64,000 nucleotides of DNA from Planctomycetota bacterium (GTDB lineage Bacteria; Planctomycetota; B15-G4): positions 62,001-126,000 of the forward strand of contig JAJDEO010000004.1 of assembly GCA_029259745.1 (NCBI GenBank). Direction: 5' to 3'. Within the stretch, counting starts at the first letter, position 1; the number at the start of each line of letters is the position of its first letter. Made by a program: the position numbers and the translations under genes. Shown here one piece after another: positions 35,952 through 45,387 of the stretch. The notes beneath the pieces were generated by a model. The model was not told the origin of the DNA. It did not search any database and saw only the letters and a list, made by a program, of their open reading frames with translations.

Positions 35952-36137
35952 GTGACGACCGACATGTGCAGGCGTGGCTCGGCCAGACGTCGGGCGAGCG
36001 GCAAGACGACGCTCGTGCAGCAGGTGACCGAGGGTCAGCGGCTGCCGGTGCGGTTCGTCAGCGCCGACGAACCGACCCTGCGCGACGGCACGTGGCTCGC
36101 CGAGCAGTGGAAGGCAGCGCGCTTCTGCTTGGCGCCC
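35952..36137 (+). pseudogene. Fragment of an AAA ATPase (DUF4143-associated type)
   Basis: One frame reads a P-loop end SGKTTLVQQVTEGQRLPV and then FVSADEPTLRDGTWLAEQWKAAR, the start of the AAA_14/DUF4143 type of ATPase. The sequence upstream of the Lys is out of frame or absent (ARRRA instead of the usual AGPRQVG), and nothing of the Walker B or later domains follows. It is a truncated remnant next to the cadC-like operon. Confidence 0.55.
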
Positions 36138-36190
36138 GGCGATTCCCGGAGGTCGGCACAAGTTGCGCCCACCTACCGCCGACACATACA

Positions 36191-36213
36191 CTTCCTCACT
36201 TCAGGAAATGAGG
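36191..36213 (+). promoter_or_regulatory. Candidate operator of the CadC-like operon
   Basis: TTCCT-x6-AGGAA overlaps CCTCA-x10-TGAGG directly upstream of the GTG start. Nested dyads of this kind fit an ArsR/SmtB autoregulatory site. Confidence 0.45.
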
Positions 36214-36217
36214 TCCA

Positions 36218-36610
36218 GTGAAGCGAAGCGTCAAACACGGCATCTGCGAGGTCGACTGTGTCGACGGGCCGAAGGCTCGGGCGGCTGCGGCTTCGTTGCC
36301 AGCCGACGAGGAGAGCCAAGATGTGGCCGCGGCGTTGAAGGTGCTGGCGCATCCTGGACGACTGCGGGTGCTGCATGCGCTCGAGGATCACGAGCTGTGC
36401 GTTTGTGATCTCGCGCATGTGCTCGACATGTCGATGTCGGGGATGTCGCAGCAGTTGCGCGAGTTGCGGCGGCTCGGGGCCGTGACGTTCCGCGCCGAGG
36501 GGAAGCTCGCCTACTATCGAATCGCCGATCCGTTCTGGCTTCAGGTCACCCGATCCGTCAGCGAGAAGCTGGCCGAGGTCGTCGAGGCGCGCGCTCGTGG
36601 ACGGTCGTGA
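36218..36610 (+). CDS. CadC/SmtB-like metal-responsive repressor
   Basis: 130 aa from GTG 36218 (GAGG five bases before). The N-terminus has ICEVDCVDGPKA, like CadC (CEISCVD), and the helix motif ELCVCDLAHVL is the CxC metal site, so both ends of a CadC-type Cys4 site are present. HTH is DMSMSGMSQQLRELRRLG and the wing RAEGKLAYYRI. It should release DNA on binding Cd, Pb, Zn or similar. It is the first gene of the exporter operon and overlaps the next gene by 14 bases. No P-type ATPase is adjacent, which is unusual for CadC. Confidence 0.88.
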   Translation: MKRSVKHGICEVDCVDGPKARAAAASLPADEESQDVAAALKVLAHPGRLRVLHALEDHELCVCDLAHVLDMSMSGMSQQLRELRRLGAVTFRAEGKLAYYRIADPFWLQVTRSVSEKLAEVVEARARGRS

Positions 36611-38021
36611 GCGACGGGCATTGACGACGTTGGCGGCGGTGTCTTGCGTGTCGATCATCGTCGGGTGCGCGGTGCCGGAGTCGAAGCCGCTCGTTGCGGC
36701 AGACGTGGCGAATCGGGTTGCCGATCGCGCGGGTTCGTCGAGTGAGCTGCTCGACGACGCGTTGGCGCTGTTCGACGTGCCACCGCTCGGCCTCGATCTC
36801 ACGGCATCGGAGGACGCCGACCGCGATGCCTTCTGGCACGCCCACGCCCTCGCCTTCCACCCCGACATCCGCGCGGCACGACGGACGTGGCGCTCGCAGC
36901 GCGCGTCGGTCGAGGCGCGCGGCGTCCCGGGGCCCGTTGAAATCTCCGCCAGTGTCGACGACTTCTCCGACACGTCGCGGCAGCAGGACATCGCCGCAAC
37001 TGTCGATCTGCTCGGGCTGCTGGGTCTCGGGGTGACACCCGCCGAACGCGACGAAGCCGTGCTGCTCGTCGACGCGGCGCTGGGCGAACTCGAAGACGTC
37101 GCGTGGCGCGCCGTGTTCGGCGTGGACGCCGCGCGCACCGAACTCGCGGCGGCAAACTTGCGCGCGTCGGCGCTGTCGGCCGTGCTGCTCGAAGCGCGTC
37201 GCGACCTCAGCCGCTTGACGCTCCTCGACGAACACGGACGTCTCCCACCTGGCGCGCTCGGCCGCGCGCAAGCCACCGTCGCCGAGCTCGACACGCAGCT
37301 CTCGCTCCTCACCGTCGACGCGCTCGACGCACGGCGGCGCCTCGCCATCGGCACCGGCCTCCCCACGGACGCCGAAGCGTTGGCGCGCGCGAGCTCACAG
37401 TCGCTTTGCGCCACGCCGCTCGACACGAACGCCGTGTTCGCGTCCACCGACGAACTCTTCGACCGTCTCCCCGCCCTGCGCCGCGCCGTGCGTGACTACG
37501 CCCTCGCCGAAGCGCGCGTCCGCACAGCCGCCGCCAGCGCTTGGCCGACGCTGCGCCTCGGTCCGGGCGTGAAGATCCTCCCCGACGAGACGCTCACCGG
37601 CGGCGTCATCTCGTTCGACATCCCGTGGCCGAGCGCCGTCGAAGCACGCATGTCTGGTGCACTCGAAGAACGCGCCGCGGCGCGCGAGGTCGTCGAGGAT
37701 CGGCTCGTTGAAACGCTTGCAGAGATAGACACGCGCGCAGCCGAGCTGCGCATCGCTCACGACGTGCGCGAACGTGACGTCACCCCGATGCTCGCCGGTA
37801 GCGAGCGCACGTGGCGCGCGGCACGTGCCAACCTCAGCATCCGTGACGACCTCGACACGGTCGAAACGTGGACTGATGCCCTGCGCCTGCGCGCTCGCGC
37901 TGTCGTCATGGACGTCGACGCCATCGAGCGCGTGATGCTCGCCGACCTCGCCCGTCGCGAAGCTGCCGGTCTGCCGCCCGGCCTTGCTCCCACGTCGCCG
38001 CGCAACGGAAGAGCTCCATGA
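36597..38021 (+). CDS. Outer-membrane efflux factor (TolC/CusC-like lipoprotein)
   Basis: 474 aa starting at GTG 36597 inside the regulator gene. Lipobox SIIVGC gives a lipoprotein, as in CusC and OprM. The body is mostly long helices with Ala-rich heptads, HPDIRAARRTWRSQRASVEARG and RRAVRDYALAEARVRTAAASAWPTLRLGPG, typical of outer-membrane efflux proteins. It would form the outer-membrane tunnel of the tripartite exporter encoded by the next four genes. Its stop overlaps the next ATG (ATGA). Confidence 0.82.
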   Translation: MDGRERRALTTLAAVSCVSIIVGCAVPESKPLVAADVANRVADRAGSSSELLDDALALFDVPPLGLDLTASEDADRDAFWHAHALAFHPDIRAARRTWRSQRASVEARGVPGPVEISASVDDFSDTSRQQDIAATVDLLGLLGLGVTPAERDEAVLLVDAALGELEDVAWRAVFGVDAARTELAAANLRASALSAVLLEARRDLSRLTLLDEHGRLPPGALGRAQATVAELDTQLSLLTVDALDARRRLAIGTGLPTDAEALARASSQSLCATPLDTNAVFASTDELFDRLPALRRAVRDYALAEARVRTAAASAWPTLRLGPGVKILPDETLTGGVISFDIPWPSAVEARMSGALEERAAAREVVEDRLVETLAEIDTRAAELRIAHDVRERDVTPMLAGSERTWRAARANLSIRDDLDTVETWTDALRLRARAVVMDVDAIERVMLADLARREAAGLPPGLAPTSPRNGRAP

Positions 38022-39538
38022 GCGACCGCACCCGCAATGTCGACCTCTCTGCGCTGAGTCAACCGACCAGCGCCCCGCCCCCGCCGCGCCGGCGCTGGCT
38101 CGCAGCCCTGGTTCCCGTTCTCTTGCTCGGCGGCTTCGCCTGGGTGATCTGGGACTCGGCGGCGCAATCGTTGGCCGACGCGGTGCCCGTCACCGTCGTG
38201 CGTCCGCGCCCCGTCGACGACGCTGGCGCTAGCTCGGGTGGCACACGCGGCGTCACGCTTCAGGCTTCTGGCTGGGTCGAACCGGATCCGTTCCGCGTGC
38301 GCGTCACGGCACTCGCGAGCGGTGTCGTCGCAAAGATGCTCGCGCAGGAGTCGGACGCCGTCGACGTCGGCGACCCGGTCTGTGAACTCGTGCCCGACGA
38401 TGCACAGCTCGCGCTCGAAACAACGGAGGCCGAGCTCGCACTCGCACGCGCTCATCACGACGCCGCGATGGCCGAGTTGACGAACGCGCTTGCGTCGTTC
38501 GAGGCGGCGCTCGGCGTCACCGAAGCCGCCGAGACGACGGCAGCCGATGCGCAGAGTCGGTCGGCCGAACTCGCTCGCCGAGAGGCTGCCGTCGACGAGG
38601 CGCGTGCCGTCGTCGAGGTCGCGCGCAACGAGCTCGAGACGCAGCGCTTCCTACGTGATGAGGACGCCGCCGGACCGTGGCAGCTCGAGCTCGCCCGAGC
38701 GCGTGTCGACGAGACCGAGGCGCGCGTGCTCGGACTGGAAGCCGAAGCGCTGCGCGCCGCCGCCGATCTCGCCGTGAGCGAAGCGCGCCGCCGCCGTGCG
38801 GCAGGCGACCTCGAGCTGCGGCTCGACGAACAGCTGCGCATCGACCTCGCGCGCGCATCAACCAAGCGCACCGAAGCCGCTGTGCAACTCGCGACGTCCG
38901 CCGTGAGCACGGCACAGCTCCGGCGCTCGCGTATGACGGTCCGCAGTCCGATCGCAGGCGTCGTCCTGACGCGCGACGCCCACGAAGGCTCCGTCGTCGG
39001 CCCCACCAGCGACGACATCTCCGTCTGCCACCTCTACGACCCCAACTCTCTGCGTGTCCGCGTCGACGTCCCGCTCGCGCAGATCGCCGCCGCCACGGTC
39101 GGCCAACGCGCCGAGATCCGCTGCGACGCGCGCCGCGACCGCCCCTACGCCGGCACGGTCCTTCGCATCGTCGAAACCGCCGACATCCAGAAGGTGACGC
39201 TCGAGATCCAGGTCCGCGTCGACGAGCCCGACGAGCGCATCAAGCCCGACATGCTCTGCCAGGTCAGCTTCCTCGGCGCGGCCACGAGCGCGGGGCCCGA
39301 CGGCGCCACCAACTCGCGCGCCGTCACGATCCCCGCGCGCTGTCTCGTCGAAGACGGCCTCGTCTGGGTGGTCGACGCGACAACCGGCCTGGCTGCGCAA
39401 CGACGCATCCGCGTGGGCGAGACACGCGGCGACGACATCCTCGTCCTCGAAGGCCTCAACATCACCGACAAGGTCATCGACGGCGGGCGCACGCAGGTCA
39501 GCCAAGACGACGCCCTGCGCCTGGAGTCGACCCAATGA
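38018..39538 (+). CDS. HlyD/MacA-family membrane fusion protein
   Basis: 506 aa. One N-terminal membrane helix (WLAALVPVLLLGGFAWVIW), a barrel/lipoyl half VVAKMLAQESDAVDVGDPVCEL, then a very long alpha-helical hairpin (about residues 130-290), the second lipoyl half TVRSPIAGVVLTRDAHEGSVVG, and the beta-barrel VRVDVPLAQIAAATVGQRAEI. It links the ABC exporter to the outer-membrane factor across the periplasm. Overlap with both neighbours by four bases shows strict coupling. Confidence 0.9.
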   Translation: MSDRTRNVDLSALSQPTSAPPPPRRRWLAALVPVLLLGGFAWVIWDSAAQSLADAVPVTVVRPRPVDDAGASSGGTRGVTLQASGWVEPDPFRVRVTALASGVVAKMLAQESDAVDVGDPVCELVPDDAQLALETTEAELALARAHHDAAMAELTNALASFEAALGVTEAAETTAADAQSRSAELARREAAVDEARAVVEVARNELETQRFLRDEDAAGPWQLELARARVDETEARVLGLEAEALRAAADLAVSEARRRRAAGDLELRLDEQLRIDLARASTKRTEAAVQLATSAVSTAQLRRSRMTVRSPIAGVVLTRDAHEGSVVGPTSDDISVCHLYDPNSLRVRVDVPLAQIAAATVGQRAEIRCDARRDRPYAGTVLRIVETADIQKVTLEIQVRVDEPDERIKPDMLCQVSFLGAATSAGPDGATNSRAVTIPARCLVEDGLVWVVDATTGLAAQRRIRVGETRGDDILVLEGLNITDKVIDGGRTQVSQDDALRLESTQ

Positions 39539-40224
39539 GCCTCATCCGTTTAGAAGGTGTCTCGAAGTCGTTCCAACTCGGTGAGCACATCGTCACACCC
39601 TTCTCCAACGTCGACCTCACGATCGACGCCGACGAGTTCCTCGTGCTGCTCGGCCCGTCGGGCTCGGGCAAGTCGACGCTTCTGAACCTGCTCGCTGCGA
39701 TCGACACGCCCGACGCTGGCGCGGTCTTCGTCGGCGACACCGACGTCACGAAGCTGAGCGCAGGTCGCGCCGCCGAATGGCGCGCGCGCACGGTCGGGTT
39801 CGTCTTCCAGGACTACAGCCTCGTGCCGGTTCTCACGGCCTACGAGAACGTCGAGATCCCACTCTGGCTGACATCGATGACGCGCGCCGAACGACATCGT
39901 CGCGTGACCGTCGCGCTCGAAGCCGTCGACCTCGCCGACCGCCATGCGCACCTTCCACGCCAGCTCTCGGGCGGACAGCAGCAGCGCGTCGCCATCGCGC
40001 GGGCGATCGTCGCCGACCCGACCGTGATCGTCGCCGACGAACCCACTGGGAACCTCGACGAGGAGTCAGCGCGCGAAGTGCTCTCGCTCTTGAAGCGCCT
40101 CAACCGCGAGTTCGGCAAGACTGTCGTGATGGTGACGCACGACATGCGCGCCGTGGAGTACGGCACGCGCGCTCTGCATCTCGACAAAGGCTCTTTGCAT
40201 ACCGTGGATGCCCTGCCGTCATGA
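39535..40224 (+). CDS. ABC transporter ATPase (MacB/LolD-type)
   Basis: 229 aa. Walker [11 protein letters not shown]-loop [17 protein letters not shown], signature [14 protein letters not shown], Walker [13 protein letters not shown] and H-loop VTHD. The form with FQ(D/Q)YxLxPxLTAxENV belongs to the MacB/LolD family, which drives mechanotransmission-type permeases, in line with the FtsX-like permeases that follow. It overlaps both neighbouring genes (ATGA each). Confidence 0.96.
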   Translation: MSLIRLEGVSKSFQLGEHIVTPFSNVDLTIDADEFLVLLGPSGSGKSTLLNLLAAIDTPDAGAVFVGDTDVTKLSAGRAAEWRARTVGFVFQDYSLVPVLTAYENVEIPLWLTSMTRAERHRRVTVALEAVDLADRHAHLPRQLSGGQQQRVAIARAIVADPTVIVADEPTGNLDEESAREVLSLLKRLNREFGKTVVMVTHDMRAVEYGTRALHLDKGSLHTVDALPS

Positions 40225-41372
40225 CACCGCGCGACCTCGCACTGATCGTCGTGCGCAGCATGAAGCGACGTCCCACGCGAACGGCCTTGACGATTCTCGG
40301 CGTCGCGCTGTCGGTCACTCTCTTCGTCGCGATCGAGTCGTTCTCGGCAGGCCTCGAGCAAGCGCTGCACTCTGGCGACAAGGCGCGCACGCTCGTCGTC
40401 TATCGCCAGAACCGCTACTGCCCACAGACGTCGCTGCTACCTGAGCGCTACACCGCCGAGATCGCGTCGATCGACGGCGTCGAGTCGGTGCTGCCGGTGA
40501 AGGTGTTCCTCAACAACTGCCGCACCAACCTCGACATGATCACGTTCCACGGTGCGCCGGTGCAGGCACTGCTCGCCGCACGCGACATCGAGTTGCTCGC
40601 GGGCGACCTCGGGACATTCACGAGCGAACCCGACGCCGCGCTGGTTGGTCGTGACTTTGCCCAGCGCCGCGGCCTCGATGTCGGCGACAAGTTCAGCTTC
40701 GGCGGGATCGTCGTGAAGGTCGCGGGCATTTACACATCTGCTGACACGACCCAGGACGCACTCGTCCTCACGCACCTCGAGTTCTTGCAGAGATCGAAGG
40801 CCGTCGACCGTCTCGGCACCGTCACGCAGTTCGAAGTGAAGGTCAGCGAGGCGGGGCGTGCCGACGAGATCGCCGCCACCATCGACGCGCTCTTCAAGTC
40901 GGCCGAAGAGCCTACCGCCACGCGCGCACAGTCGGCGTTCCTCGCGCGCGCCACGACGGAGCTGCGCGAGATCCTCGGCTTCGCGCGACTGTTCGGCGTG
41001 GTCTGCGTGCTCTTCGTCACAGTGCTGGTCGGCAACACGATCGTCATGGCTGTAAACGAGCGCCGGCGCGAGCTCGGCATCTTTCGCGCGATCGGCTTCA
41101 AGGGTCGACAGCTCGTCGTCATGGTGCTGGCCGAGGCCACGACGATCGCGCTCATCGGCGGCGCGCTCGGATGGCTCGCTGTCGCTGCGATGGTGAGTGG
41201 AAGCGGGTTCGCGATCGGCGTTGAGGGCGTGCAGGTCGGAGCGGCACCGAGCTGGGGTGTCGCCGCACTGAGCTTCGCACTCGTCGTCGCGTCGGCGCTC
41301 GTGGCGGCGTTGCTTCCCGCGCTGCGTGCCGGACGCATCGGGATCGTCGACGCCATCCGCGGAGGCGCGTGA
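40221..41372 (+). CDS. FtsX-like ABC permease
   Basis: 383 aa. N-terminal helix ([21 protein letters not shown]), a large periplasmic MacB-PCD-like domain (about residues 45-235, with the pair LLAGDLGTF and [19 protein letters not shown]), and three C-terminal helices. The conserved [20 protein letters not shown] cytoplasmic loop sits between membrane helices, as in MacB and FtsX proteins. The periplasmic domain would touch the fusion protein. It probably forms a heterodimer with the next permease. Confidence 0.9.
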   Translation: MTPRDLALIVVRSMKRRPTRTALTILGVALSVTLFVAIESFSAGLEQALHSGDKARTLVVYRQNRYCPQTSLLPERYTAEIASIDGVESVLPVKVFLNNCRTNLDMITFHGAPVQALLAARDIELLAGDLGTFTSEPDAALVGRDFAQRRGLDVGDKFSFGGIVVKVAGIYTSADTTQDALVLTHLEFLQRSKAVDRLGTVTQFEVKVSEAGRADEIAATIDALFKSAEEPTATRAQSAFLARATTELREILGFARLFGVVCVLFVTVLVGNTIVMAVNERRRELGIFRAIGFKGRQLVVMVLAEATTIALIGGALGWLAVAAMVSGSGFAIGVEGVQVGAAPSWGVAALSFALVVASALVAALLPALRAGRIGIVDAIRGGA

Positions 41373-41375
41373 CGC

Positions 41376-42536
41376 ATGGCCGGCCTCCCACTGCACCACG
41401 CCGTGCGCAACGCGGCACGCGCCCCCGCGCGCAGCCTGCTGCTCGTCGTCTCGAGTGCGCTCGTCGCCGCACTGCTCGTCGCGACGAGCGCGTTCGTGCG
41501 TAGCCTCGAGGCCAGCCATCTCGGCGCGGCACCAGACAACACGGTGCTGCTCGTTTCGAACGCATCGATGCGCGACGTGCTGCGATCGTCGCTGAGTCCG
41601 GCGGTTGCCGAACTCGTCGCCGCCGACGTCCCGGGCGTGCTGCGCTTCGGCGGCGTGCCCGCGTCGTCACCCGAGATCCACTTGATGACGAGCGTCGAAC
41701 TGGACGGCGAGACGAGCCCGATGCCGGCGAGCGTGCGCGGTGTGACCGAGCGCGCGTTCCTCGTGCACGAGGCCGTCACGCTCGTGTCGGGGCGACTGCC
41801 CGGCGCAGGCGAGGCGCTCGTCGGACGCCTCGCCGGCTCGCGTTCCGGTGCCGCGGAAGATGCGCTCGACATTGGCAGCGTCGTCGGCATCGAAGGCGGG
41901 GAGTTCGTCGTGTCGGGCACGTTCGCGGCTCCGAGAACGACGATCGAGTCGGAGATCTGGGTGCCGCTGGGCGAGCTCCAAGGGCTGACTCAGCGCGACG
42001 ACTGCTCGTGCGTGTTCGTGCGCGTCGAGTCGGCCGAGCACCTCAGCGCCGTCGACCTGTTCGCAAACCGCCGGCTCGACCTCGAGCTCGTCGCGATCCC
42101 GGCGGCCCAGTATTACGCCGAGCTCGTCAGCTACTTCACGCCGATCCTCGCGCTCGTCTGGGCGATGACGGCGCTGATCGCCATCGCCGCGTTGACCGGC
42201 GGCGCGAACACGGTGATCTCGATGGTCCAAGAGCGCACGCGCGAGCTGGCGACGCTGCGAGCCATCGGCTATCGGACGAAGGCACTAGCCTGGACCGTGC
42301 TACAGGAGACACTGACGCTGGCCATGGCCGGCGCGCTGCTCGGAATGCTCGCGGCTCGACTCTTCCTCGAACACGCGACCATGAATGTGGCGATGAGCGC
42401 CTTTGCCATCGAAGTCGGGCCGCTCTCCGTGCTCACCGGCCTCGTCGGTGTCATCGTCATCACCTTGCTTGGCGCGAGCCCTGCACTGACTCGCGTCCTC
42501 CGCCTCCCACTCGCACGCGCACTGCGCGAATCCTGA
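41376..42536 (+). CDS. Second FtsX-like ABC permease
   Basis: 386 aa, starting 3 bases after the first permease. N-terminal helix ([23 protein letters not shown]), periplasmic domain, and C-terminal helices with the conserved VQERTRELATLRAIGYRTKAL loop. The two permeases differ in sequence outside this loop, so a heterodimer is likely. The context indicates export of a substrate under metal control, for example a metal complex, a metallophore or a damaged lipid; the sequence does not decide. Confidence 0.9.
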   Translation: MAGLPLHHAVRNAARAPARSLLLVVSSALVAALLVATSAFVRSLEASHLGAAPDNTVLLVSNASMRDVLRSSLSPAVAELVAADVPGVLRFGGVPASSPEIHLMTSVELDGETSPMPASVRGVTERAFLVHEAVTLVSGRLPGAGEALVGRLAGSRSGAAEDALDIGSVVGIEGGEFVVSGTFAAPRTTIESEIWVPLGELQGLTQRDDCSCVFVRVESAEHLSAVDLFANRRLDLELVAIPAAQYYAELVSYFTPILALVWAMTALIAIAALTGGANTVISMVQERTRELATLRAIGYRTKALAWTVLQETLTLAMAGALLGMLAARLFLEHATMNVAMSAFAIEVGPLSVLTGLVGVIVITLLGASPALTRVLRLPLARALRES

Positions 42537-42558
42537 CACACCTCACGAGATCACTCCC

Positions 42559-43062
42559 ATGCGCACCGCACTTGTCGCTGTCCTCTTGCTCACCACCCTG
42601 ATCCCGTCGTGTGGCGAGGCTGTCGACTCGGGCCCGATCATGCCGCTCTCTGATCTGGCCGACAGCTACTGGTCGCCGACAGAGCTGGCCGGCGCACGCT
42701 CGGTCGCCGACGTCCGCGCGGCGTCAAAGGACGGCGAGACGCTCGTCGTCAACGGCCGTGTGAAAGACTTCATCCCTGGCCACGCCGTCTTCACCCTCGT
42801 CGACACCACCGTCGACTCGTGCCGCGAACTCGAAGGCGACGCCTGCAAGACGCCTTGGGACTACTGCTGCACCGACCCGACGCTGCTCGCCGACAACACG
42901 ATCACGGTCGAGGTTCGCGACGAATCGGGACAGCCGCTGCCCACAAGCGTCCAAGGCTTCCACGGCCTCGATCACCTCGACACGGTCGCGGTCCAAGGCG
43001 ACGTCACGCGCGACGAACACGGCAACGTCATCGTCGCGATGAGCGCACTGCGCAAGCGCTGA
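42559..43062 (+). CDS. Cys-rich lipoprotein of the exporter operon
   Basis: 167 aa with lipobox LIPSC after LVAVLLLTTL. The mature part has five Cys in about 25 residues: SCRELEGDACKTPWDYCCTDP. It also has an OB-like beta pattern (TLVVNGRVKDFIPGHAVFTLVDTT, NTITVEVRDESGQPLP, VAVQGDVTRDEHGNVIVAM), so it looks like a small periplasmic OB-fold protein with a thiol cluster. That suits metal binding or a redox role in the metal-regulated operon. The start is 22 bp after the permease stop, without a clear SD. Confidence 0.75.
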   Translation: MRTALVAVLLLTTLIPSCGEAVDSGPIMPLSDLADSYWSPTELAGARSVADVRAASKDGETLVVNGRVKDFIPGHAVFTLVDTTVDSCRELEGDACKTPWDYCCTDPTLLADNTITVEVRDESGQPLPTSVQGFHGLDHLDTVAVQGDVTRDEHGNVIVAMSALRKR

Positions 43063-43486
43063 CGGAGTTCACGTCGGCGTCGAACGCATTCATCGTCGAG
43101 GAACAAGAAGTGACCCGACAGAGAACTCGAGTGCGACCGTTCGCGAGAATCGCTGCCGTCGCTCGATGAGACGCGCGACCACCAACGCGCTTGGACCACC
43201 ACCATGCGGCCACAATGTCGCGGCATGGCGACAACTCATACCAGCGGAGCATCACCTATCCAACTGTAGACGGGTTGACGAGGTCAGCCCAAGACGTAGT
43301 CTCGGCCTCAAGGAGATGGTTACAGGGAAGATTGGGGTGGGGGGAGCCGGAGGCGTCGACGACGCTCTCCGCAACCGAGGCAACACGACGATGCGTGCCG
43401 TTCTCGTTGACATCTTTCTCCAGAGTCCAGGTGTTCTGGTCGACTCCAACTTTCCAGTACCACTGGAATCGAAGGGGAAAGAACAG

Positions 43487-44410
43487 ATGCCAGACTTGAG
43501 ATTATTGGTCACGAGCGTGCTCGTCGTGACATGCGCGCATGCCGAGGACTTCGAACAGAACTTCCCGGACGCACCGCCGTTCCTCGGATACGACCTCAAC
43601 CAGGCGAACTCACTCGGAGGCGTCGAAGTCGTCCCGGGGGCAGTCTTCGACTTCAACGTCGTCAACGGAGTGCCACTTCGACTGCTTCCCGACGACCCGA
43701 GCGAAGACTACGACCTGAAGGGCCTCGCGTTCTCCGAGAGCTACGCATGCCTGAACGACGAAGGCATCGCGGAACTGAAGCTGACGGACGGTGAGTTCAT
43801 CGCGCTTTCGTCAGACTGCGCGCTCTTGGGCGAGAACCAACCCTACAACACCGTTGAGTGGATCGACTGCCTCGTGACACTTGCCCACGAACTCAATCAC
43901 ATTCAATACGGTGACTGGGTGGCGAAGAGCTGCATGGCACAAGCGCGCGATGAGTTAGGACCCGACGCTAGTGAGAACGAAGTCCTCCAGAAGACTCTTG
44001 AGTGCTTGGACGAATACAACACGCTCGACAACTGCTTGCGTGCGGAGGACGCGAAAACGAACGGCGACGGCACGGGAGGGTTCAACAAACTCGAAGAGTC
44101 TTGGGTGTCGTACAAAACGGCACTATGCGCCTGTGTGACCGCGTGTTCTCTACCTGAAGGCGACCCTCGCCGCGAAGAGCTGCTGGAGTCGGTGAACGAT
44201 CAGTTCGACGACGCGAAGGACACCTGGGACGAAGGGCAAGAACACCTCGCAGCCTGCATGAGCACCGGCTACCCGTACTTCCCACCGCTCGGTGCACCGG
44301 CCGGTGGCACCGGAGCCGAGTTCAATGGCCCTACGTTGACGTCGTGCGAGTGTCCGATCTCGCTAGACTTCGACCCGTGTGCCGAAACGCCCGAACCGGT
44401 TGTCTCATAG
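43487..44410 (+). CDS. Secreted HExxH protein, probable metallopeptidase
   Basis: 307 aa; ATG 43487 is chosen because AAGGGGAAAG lies just before it and a signal peptide (LLVTSVLVVTCAHA) follows. The zinc motif AHELNHIQYGDW (HExxH) is at about residues 136-147. At least eleven Cys are present (for example DNCLRAED, ALCACVTACSLP, SCECPISLDFDPC), suggesting disulfides outside the cytoplasm. A third zinc ligand cannot be assigned with confidence. It is 9 bp from the next gene and probably in its operon. The base composition is lower in GC than the exporter operon. Confidence 0.65.
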   Translation: MPDLRLLVTSVLVVTCAHAEDFEQNFPDAPPFLGYDLNQANSLGGVEVVPGAVFDFNVVNGVPLRLLPDDPSEDYDLKGLAFSESYACLNDEGIAELKLTDGEFIALSSDCALLGENQPYNTVEWIDCLVTLAHELNHIQYGDWVAKSCMAQARDELGPDASENEVLQKTLECLDEYNTLDNCLRAEDAKTNGDGTGGFNKLEESWVSYKTALCACVTACSLPEGDPRREELLESVNDQFDDAKDTWDEGQEHLAACMSTGYPYFPPLGAPAGGTGAEFNGPTLTSCECPISLDFDPCAETPEPVVS

Positions 44411-44419
44411 GAGAGCACG

Positions 44420-45325
44420 ATGAAGATCATCTCATGTGCCCTCCTATTCGGGGCGACTATCACATCGGTGTGTGCCCAGGAGGTCATCCCTCCGATCGGC
44501 ACGCCGTTCCTCCTCCCTGGAAGCATGAAGGCGAACTTCATCCACGGCGAAGCGGAACGGTTCTTCCTCTCGGACCAAGCGAGCGGATCTCTGGTTCGAT
44601 GTGGCGTGACCTTCTCGAACACGGGTGAAGACAGCTACATCGGGTTGCGGTGGCTCTACAAGACACAGAACACTTCCGGTCGCACGGAGAAAGAAGTTCA
44701 CACCACGGCGTACCTTCCAACCGCCGTGACCCAGTTCTCAGGAACCTCTGACAAGTTCTACGTCGCGGGTTGGTACGACCGATCGCGGGTCGCCGTCATC
44801 GAGGAGTGGCAGATCACGAACGTTGCCGTCGGGGAAAACATCCCCGAGGGAGGTGGGAGTCCGGTTCCGACGCTGACCACCCCCACGATCGTCAGACGTC
44901 TCCTGCTATCGACGTTCGGGGAGCAAGCGCGACCGATCGAGTGCATTGCCGTGGACCCGTTCGAGCAGTACCTCTATGCGCTCGAGTATGGCCCGGAAGC
45001 TCGTCTCTCGCGCCTCAGCTTGACGGCAACCAGCGATCCCCATCAGCTCGATCCCTTTGCGACCGCAAGCGCCATAGGTGTCACCACCGAGATCGTGCCC
45101 GACCTGGCCAAGACACGCAGCATGAAGGTCGGCTACCACGACCAGAAGGGGCTCGTGATCGTCCTGCGGAGGCATGCTCCATGGAGCGGCCAGTTCGGCC
45201 AGGATCGCGCGGTGATCTATGACGCCGACGGAGACGGCGTGATCAATCACACGTCGATTCCGACGATGTCACGAGAGGCATACCTCGGACTGTTTCCGCC
45301 GGGGTTCTGGACGGAGAGCTTCTAG
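44420..45325 (+). CDS. Secreted protein, propeller-like, unknown
   Basis: 301 aa with a signal peptide (ISCALLFGATITSVCAQ) and GGAGAG before the ATG. Blade-like segments (FYVAGWYDRSRVAVIEEWQI, QYLYALEYGPEARLSRLSL and VIYDADGDGVINH) suggest a beta-propeller with a calcium-loop-like end. No family is named. It follows the HExxH gene by 9 bp, so it may be its partner or substrate-binding protein. Confidence 0.6.
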   Translation: MKIISCALLFGATITSVCAQEVIPPIGTPFLLPGSMKANFIHGEAERFFLSDQASGSLVRCGVTFSNTGEDSYIGLRWLYKTQNTSGRTEKEVHTTAYLPTAVTQFSGTSDKFYVAGWYDRSRVAVIEEWQITNVAVGENIPEGGGSPVPTLTTPTIVRRLLLSTFGEQARPIECIAVDPFEQYLYALEYGPEARLSRLSLTATSDPHQLDPFATASAIGVTTEIVPDLAKTRSMKVGYHDQKGLVIVLRRHAPWSGQFGQDRAVIYDADGDGVINHTSIPTMSREAYLGLFPPGFWTESF

Positions 45326-45387
45326 CGGCGCGCTGAACCACTCCATTCGCGCGCGCTGGAGCGTTATGCCCCCGTTCTCACGACGAC

